Shown here: positions 60,936 to 64,000 of the stretch, piece by piece | Layout: every line of letters begins with the position of its first letter | How positions within the stretch are numbered: position 1 is the stretch's first letter | Assembly (NCBI GenBank): GCA_051880495.1 | Contig: JBJEOB010000009.1 | Coordinates: 1 to 64,000, forward strand | Direction: 5' to 3' | DNA length: 64,000 nucleotides | DNA from: MGBC120314 sp051880495 | GTDB taxonomy: Bacteria > Bacillota > Clostridia > Lachnospirales > Lachnospiraceae | Program-made: the position numbers and the translations under genes | The notes under the pieces: generated by a model | Told to the model about the DNA's origin: nothing | Databases searched by the model: none | What the model saw: only the letters and a program-made list of their open reading frames with translations

Positions 60936-61424
60936 TTATAATTCAAATTCTATTCTGCGTCCGGTGGTCTCATACTTTATCATTTCAACCCCGGCTGCTT
61001 TAAACATTCTTTTTGATGCTATTACGGACGGCGTATCAGCGTACTTGTCCTCTTTGTACACAATGCTCTTGATTCCTGCCTGGATTATCGCCTTGGCACA
61101 CTCGTTGCACGGGAACAAAGTAACATACAGTCTTGCACCCTCAAGCGAACCGCCTCGGTAATTAAGAATCGCATTAAGTTCACTGTGTGTCGTGTAGAAA
61201 TATTTATTATCAAGCGGGGCACCCTCACGGCACCATGGAAACTCATCATCAGAGCATCCGATCGGCAGTCCGTTATAACCCATTGACAAAATCTTGTTGT
61301 CGCTGCTTACTATGCATGCTCCGACCTGAGTGTTGGGATCTTTTGACCTCATTCCCGAAAGATATGCAACACCCATAAAATATTCATCCCATGAAATATA
61401 ATCTGTTCTTTTCTGGCTATCCAT
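60936..61424 (-). CDS. comEB: dCMP deaminase family protein
   Basis: Zinc-dependent deoxycytidylate deaminase that makes dUMP for dTMP synthesis, 162 residues. MRSKDPNTQVGACIV, zinc ligands in THSELNAIL (HxE) and PCNECAKAI (PCxxC), and the phosphate-binding KSIVYKEDKY are present. It lies 18 bp after rpiB in a four- or five-gene housekeeping run. Confidence 0.92.
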   Translation of the reverse strand: MDSQKRTDYISWDEYFMGVAYLSGMRSKDPNTQVGACIVSSDNKILSMGYNGLPIGCSDDEFPWCREGAPLDNKYFYTTHSELNAILNYRGGSLEGARLYVTLFPCNECAKAIIQAGIKSIVYKEDKYADTPSVIASKRMFKAAGVEMIKYETTGRRIEFEL

Positions 61425-61442
61425 ATCATTTTCCTCCCGGAA

Positions 61443-61871
61443 TTATTCCTCAATCATACTAATTCTTCTTATATGTCTTTCATCATTAGAAAAAGGTGTA
61501 TTAAGCCATGTATCCACAATCTTAACTGCAAGTCCCGCACCCGTGACTCTTGCGCCAAGGGCAAGAACATTAGAGTCATTATGCTCTCTTGTTGCCTGTG
61601 CACTAAAACAGTCACCACATAATGCGCATCTTACTCCCGGAACTTTATTGGCAACAATTGACATTCCGATGCCCGTGCCGCAGATTAAGATTCCCTTTTC
61701 ACATTCACCGCCTGCCACAGCCTCTGCAACTGCCTTACCGTAAACAGGATAATCTACGGATGCCGTAGAATCGCATCCAAAATCCTTATATTCAATACCA
61801 TTTTTCTTAAGATATCCTATTATCTCCATCTTAAGCTCATATCCGCCGTGATCGCATCCAATCGCAACCAT
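61443..61871 (-). CDS. rpiB: Ribose 5-phosphate isomerase B
   Basis: Interconverts ribose 5-phosphate and ribulose 5-phosphate. The 142-residue protein shows IGCDHGGYELK, VDYPVYGKAVAEAV, the catalytic-Cys loop ILICGTGIGMSI and REHNDSNVLALGARV. It follows the Sua5 gene by 3 bp. Confidence 0.94.
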   Translation of the reverse strand: MVAIGCDHGGYELKMEIIGYLKKNGIEYKDFGCDSTASVDYPVYGKAVAEAVAGGECEKGILICGTGIGMSIVANKVPGVRCALCGDCFSAQATREHNDSNVLALGARVTGAGLAVKIVDTWLNTPFSNDERHIRRISMIEE

Positions 61872-61874
61872 TTT

Positions 61875-62948
61875 TCATTCCTCACTTTCGTCTGCCTTAA
61901 TAATTTTGCCTGCCGCTGCCTTAAGCAGCCTGTTCATAATGGCATAACCCACATTATCTCTCGGGAAGCCCTCTGAAACAATATATTCAACTCCAAGGTC
62001 ATCAAACTGACGAAGTACGTCAAAAAGATGACTGGAAATTGTTTTCTCATCCTTACGCGTTCCAACACTGAGAACGTAATCCGCACTGTAGGCGCCCTTC
62101 GTCTCCTCAGTTGCAAGAACACCGGTAATTCTGCCCTTTGATTTTGCATTCTTAATCAACGAATTGATTTTTCCGGTAATCTCCCTGCTGCTGCCGCCTT
62201 CTACAATGACCATCTCACCCTTAGGTGCATAATGTCTGTATTTCATTCCGGGTGCCTTAGGCGCTTCATTGCTCCTTACTCCAAGTGCAATCGCCTTATC
62301 TATTTCAACATGTCCGACTACGTCCTCTATCATTTCCTTTGTGATATAACCCGGTCTTAAAATGACAGGAACTTCACCGGTAACATCAACTATAGTAGAT
62401 TCTATACCAATTTCACCTTCGCCGCCGTCAATTATCAGCGGAATTCTTCCGTTCATATCCTGCATTACATGGCTTGCCTTCGTCGGGCTCGGTCTTCCGG
62501 ATAAATTGGCGCTCGGAGCCGCAATATATATGCCCGAGACTTCTATGAGCCGCAGTGCAACCTCATTACCCGGCATTCGTATCGCAACCGTATCAAGACC
62601 GCCCGTGGTCTCATATGGAACATTTGCCTTTTTAGGAAAAATCATCGTAAGCGGCCCCGGCCAGAATTTCCCGGCCAGCTTAAGTGCCACTTCCGGTATG
62701 CTGCTGCACAGTTCATCAAGAGCCTCAATACCTGCTATATGAACAATCAGCGGATTATCAGAAGGTCTGCCTTTAGCCGCATAGATTTTCTTTGAAGCAG
62801 CCGCATCAAGGGCGTTGCCTCCAAGTCCGTATACGGTTTCCGTCGGAAATGCAACCAGCTCGCCCTTTCTTAACAAATCTGCTGCCATATTATATATTTC
62901 TTCATTTTCCTCTAAATTATTTCCAATTGTTCTGCAAACTGTATCCAT
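61875..62948 (-). CDS. sua5: Threonylcarbamoyl-AMP synthase (Sua5 type)
   Basis: Makes threonylcarbamoyl-AMP for t6A37 modification of tRNA. Residues about 20-205 are the YrdC domain (LVAFPTETVYGLGGNALD, IYAAKGRPSDNPLIVHI, PSANLSGRPSPTKASHV). The C-terminal Sua5 domain (about 235-350) makes this the long form of 357 residues. The linker APGMKYRHYAPKGEMVIVEG is conserved. ATG 62948 (AAAGGA upstream) is preferred to an earlier TTG. Confidence 0.94.
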   Translation of the reverse strand: MDTVCRTIGNNLEENEEIYNMAADLLRKGELVAFPTETVYGLGGNALDAAASKKIYAAKGRPSDNPLIVHIAGIEALDELCSSIPEVALKLAGKFWPGPLTMIFPKKANVPYETTGGLDTVAIRMPGNEVALRLIEVSGIYIAAPSANLSGRPSPTKASHVMQDMNGRIPLIIDGGEGEIGIESTIVDVTGEVPVILRPGYITKEMIEDVVGHVEIDKAIALGVRSNEAPKAPGMKYRHYAPKGEMVIVEGGSSREITGKINSLIKNAKSKGRITGVLATEETKGAYSADYVLSVGTRKDEKTISSHLFDVLRQFDDLGVEYIVSEGFPRDNVGYAIMNRLLKAAAGKIIKADESEE

Positions 62949-62959
62949 ATTTTTCCTTT

Positions 62960-63649
62960 TCAATTACCGGTACTGTCGTTAAAATAATCATTTATCCCGG
63001 TACAAATCGCTTTCGCAATCTTTTCCTGATATTCCTCACTTACAAGCAGCTCTGCTTCATTGTAATTAGACAAAAATCCGCATTCTACAATAACCGTAGG
63101 ACATGGTGTATGTAAAAGCATGTAGTATGAAGCATTGTCCTTAACCGTTCTGTTGTTGTCAGGAGCAACATTTTCCTTTATCGACGCCTGAATCTTTTCT
63201 GCAAGCTTCCTGCCCTGCGTTGAATGTTTATAATAAAACACCTGTGCCCCGCAGACGCTCTCCTGACTAAAACTGTTCTGATGGATGCTGACTACTATCT
63301 GTGCACCCGAGTCTTCAATAATCTGACACCTTTTTTTCATGTCAGCAACCTTTTTGTTGCCGTCAGTGTCTGAATAAAGCCCGTCGTCATTTTCTCTTGT
63401 AAGAATTATCTTATAGCCTTCCTTTTCAAGCATTTCTTTAAGAAGAAACGAAATCTTTAAATTAATATCCTTCTCAAGCGCCTCGTTAATACCTACCTTA
63501 CCCGGGTCCTCTCCTCCGTGGCCCGGATCAATAACTATGGTTCTTGTAAATTCAGCATCAGTATTTGACGGTAATACCCTGTACTTAAAAGTACAGTATA
63601 TTGCTGCTATCATAAGTATTGCCATAATTATCTGCAAACCTTTTCGCAT
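62960..63649 (-). CDS. N-acetylmuramoyl-L-alanine amidase, CwlD-like
   Basis: A 229-residue protein with one N-terminal TM/signal segment (about 6-23) and an Amidase_3 domain. Zinc ligands are in IVIDPGHGGEDPG (His), the Glu of INEALEKDINLK and VVSIHQNSF (His); the catalytic Glu is in VIVECGFLSNYNEA. CGAQVFYYKHSTQGRKLAEK is close to CwlD, which acts on spore cortex peptidoglycan. It lies next to a GH18 spore-lysin-like gene. ATG 63649 is chosen, with a weak SD. Confidence 0.85.
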   Translation of the reverse strand: MRKGLQIIMAILMIAAIYCTFKYRVLPSNTDAEFTRTIVIDPGHGGEDPGKVGINEALEKDINLKISFLLKEMLEKEGYKIILTRENDDGLYSDTDGNKKVADMKKRCQIIEDSGAQIVVSIHQNSFSQESVCGAQVFYYKHSTQGRKLAEKIQASIKENVAPDNNRTVKDNASYYMLLHTPCPTVIVECGFLSNYNEAELLVSEEYQEKIAKAICTGINDYFNDSTGN

Positions 63650-63690
63650 ATTACAACATACCAATACTTATATTATTTAATATAATTATA

Positions 63691-64000
63691 TTAATTCAGA
63701 TATCTCTCTATTACTGACCATACGGCTCTCTTTTCAAGTCCTATTCTCCAGCCGGCAACACCCGCAAGATCATATTCCTTGTATAACTTCATCTTTTCCT
63801 CAATGGACCTTTCATCTTCAAGCCATATCTTAACCGTAGTGTTATCCTTATCATATGAGCCGTAATACAGGCATGTTTCGTCATCCCACATAATCGGAAC
63901 CTTATTGTCATCAAGAAGCTTTCTTGCTGCTGACATTGAAACTGCACGGTCTGTCATCGATACGCTTCCGTCAGAGTTCTTGGTCTCAGTCCAGATTCTT
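63691..64000 (-). CDS. GH18 family protein, C-terminal part
   Basis: Open to the window edge; about 102 C-terminal residues are visible, continuing without stop above ATG 63957 into RIWTETKNSDGSVS. WLEDERSIEEKMKLYKEYDL, then AGVAGWRIGLEK matches the end of GH18 proteins of the spore-lysin type (YaaH/SleL-like), with TCLYYGSYD before it. It is 42 bp upstream of the CwlD-like gene, suggesting a spore-peptidoglycan pair. Confidence 0.82.
   Translation of the reverse strand, partial: RIWTETKNSDGSVSMTDRAVSMSAARKLLDDNKVPIMWDDETCLYYGSYDKDNTTVKIWLEDERSIEEKMKLYKEYDLAGVAGWRIGLEKRAVWSVIERYLN

Overview
This is an AT-rich stretch of a Gram-positive, flagellated, spore-forming anaerobe. Clostridia of the Lachnospiraceae type (Lachnospira, Roseburia or Butyrivibrio relatives) fit best. 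The signs are a Bacillus/Clostridium-type flagellar gene order with CsrA and FliW, a reverse rubrerythrin, SpoIIID, SpoVAF-like and CwlD-like sporulation proteins, many Gram-positive lipoproteins, and strong AGGAGG ribosome sites. The genus is an inference. Nearly all genes lie on the minus strand; the exceptions are an SGNH esterase/DUF4358 pair near 30 kb and a DUF402 gene at 60.4 kb.

1-17.5 kb is a late-flagellar block read right to left: mbl, flgF, flgG, flgJ-type rod protein, recD2, comFC, yvyF, flgM, flgN, two tandem flgK, flgL, fliW, csrA, flaG, fliD, fliS, a chaperone-like gene and flagellin, which is cut by the window edge. Three sigma-D-like promoters precede flgM, flaG and flagellin. 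The flagellin leader carries a textbook CsrA-binding hairpin, so the FliW-CsrA-flagellin circuit is probably complete here.

17.7-26 kb holds a DHHW/MBOAT/DUF4358 O-acylation cassette, spoIIID with a sigma-E-like promoter, and a four-gene operon (BMP-type nucleoside-binding lipoprotein, chemoreceptor, nucleoside deoxyribosyltransferase, beta-helix lipoprotein). 26-31.2 kb has a three-copy palindromic repeat, reverse rubrerythrin, an exported trigger-factor-like prolyl isomerase, a CbxX-type AAA ATPase, and the SGNH/DUF4358 pair.

31.2-45.6 kb is a tightly packed run of 15 genes, apparently one operon starting at a consensus promoter before yqeY. It encodes five glycosyltransferase-like proteins, GDP-fucose synthase, an MBOAT/AlgX-like pair, four acyltransferase-3 membrane proteins, a VOC protein and a membrane-anchored metallo-beta-lactamase fold protein. 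It looks like synthesis and O-acyl decoration of a fucose-containing surface glycan, but it has no flippase or polymerase.

45.7-64 kb is mostly core metabolism: metNIQ methionine uptake, enolase, a SpoVAF-like protein, a YwmB-like protein, the full F1Fo ATP synthase operon (its c subunit carries a sodium-binding signature), dCMP deaminase, RpiB, Sua5, CwlD-like amidase and the end of a GH18 spore-lysin-like gene. Two inverted-repeat elements sharing a GGGTGTCAAAAGC-like core lie at 45.7 and 60.9 kb. I saw no rRNA, tRNA, CRISPR array, prophage or intact insertion sequence. The only gene-free stretch above 300 bases is 26016-26376, which holds a promoter, the palindromic repeats and a terminator.
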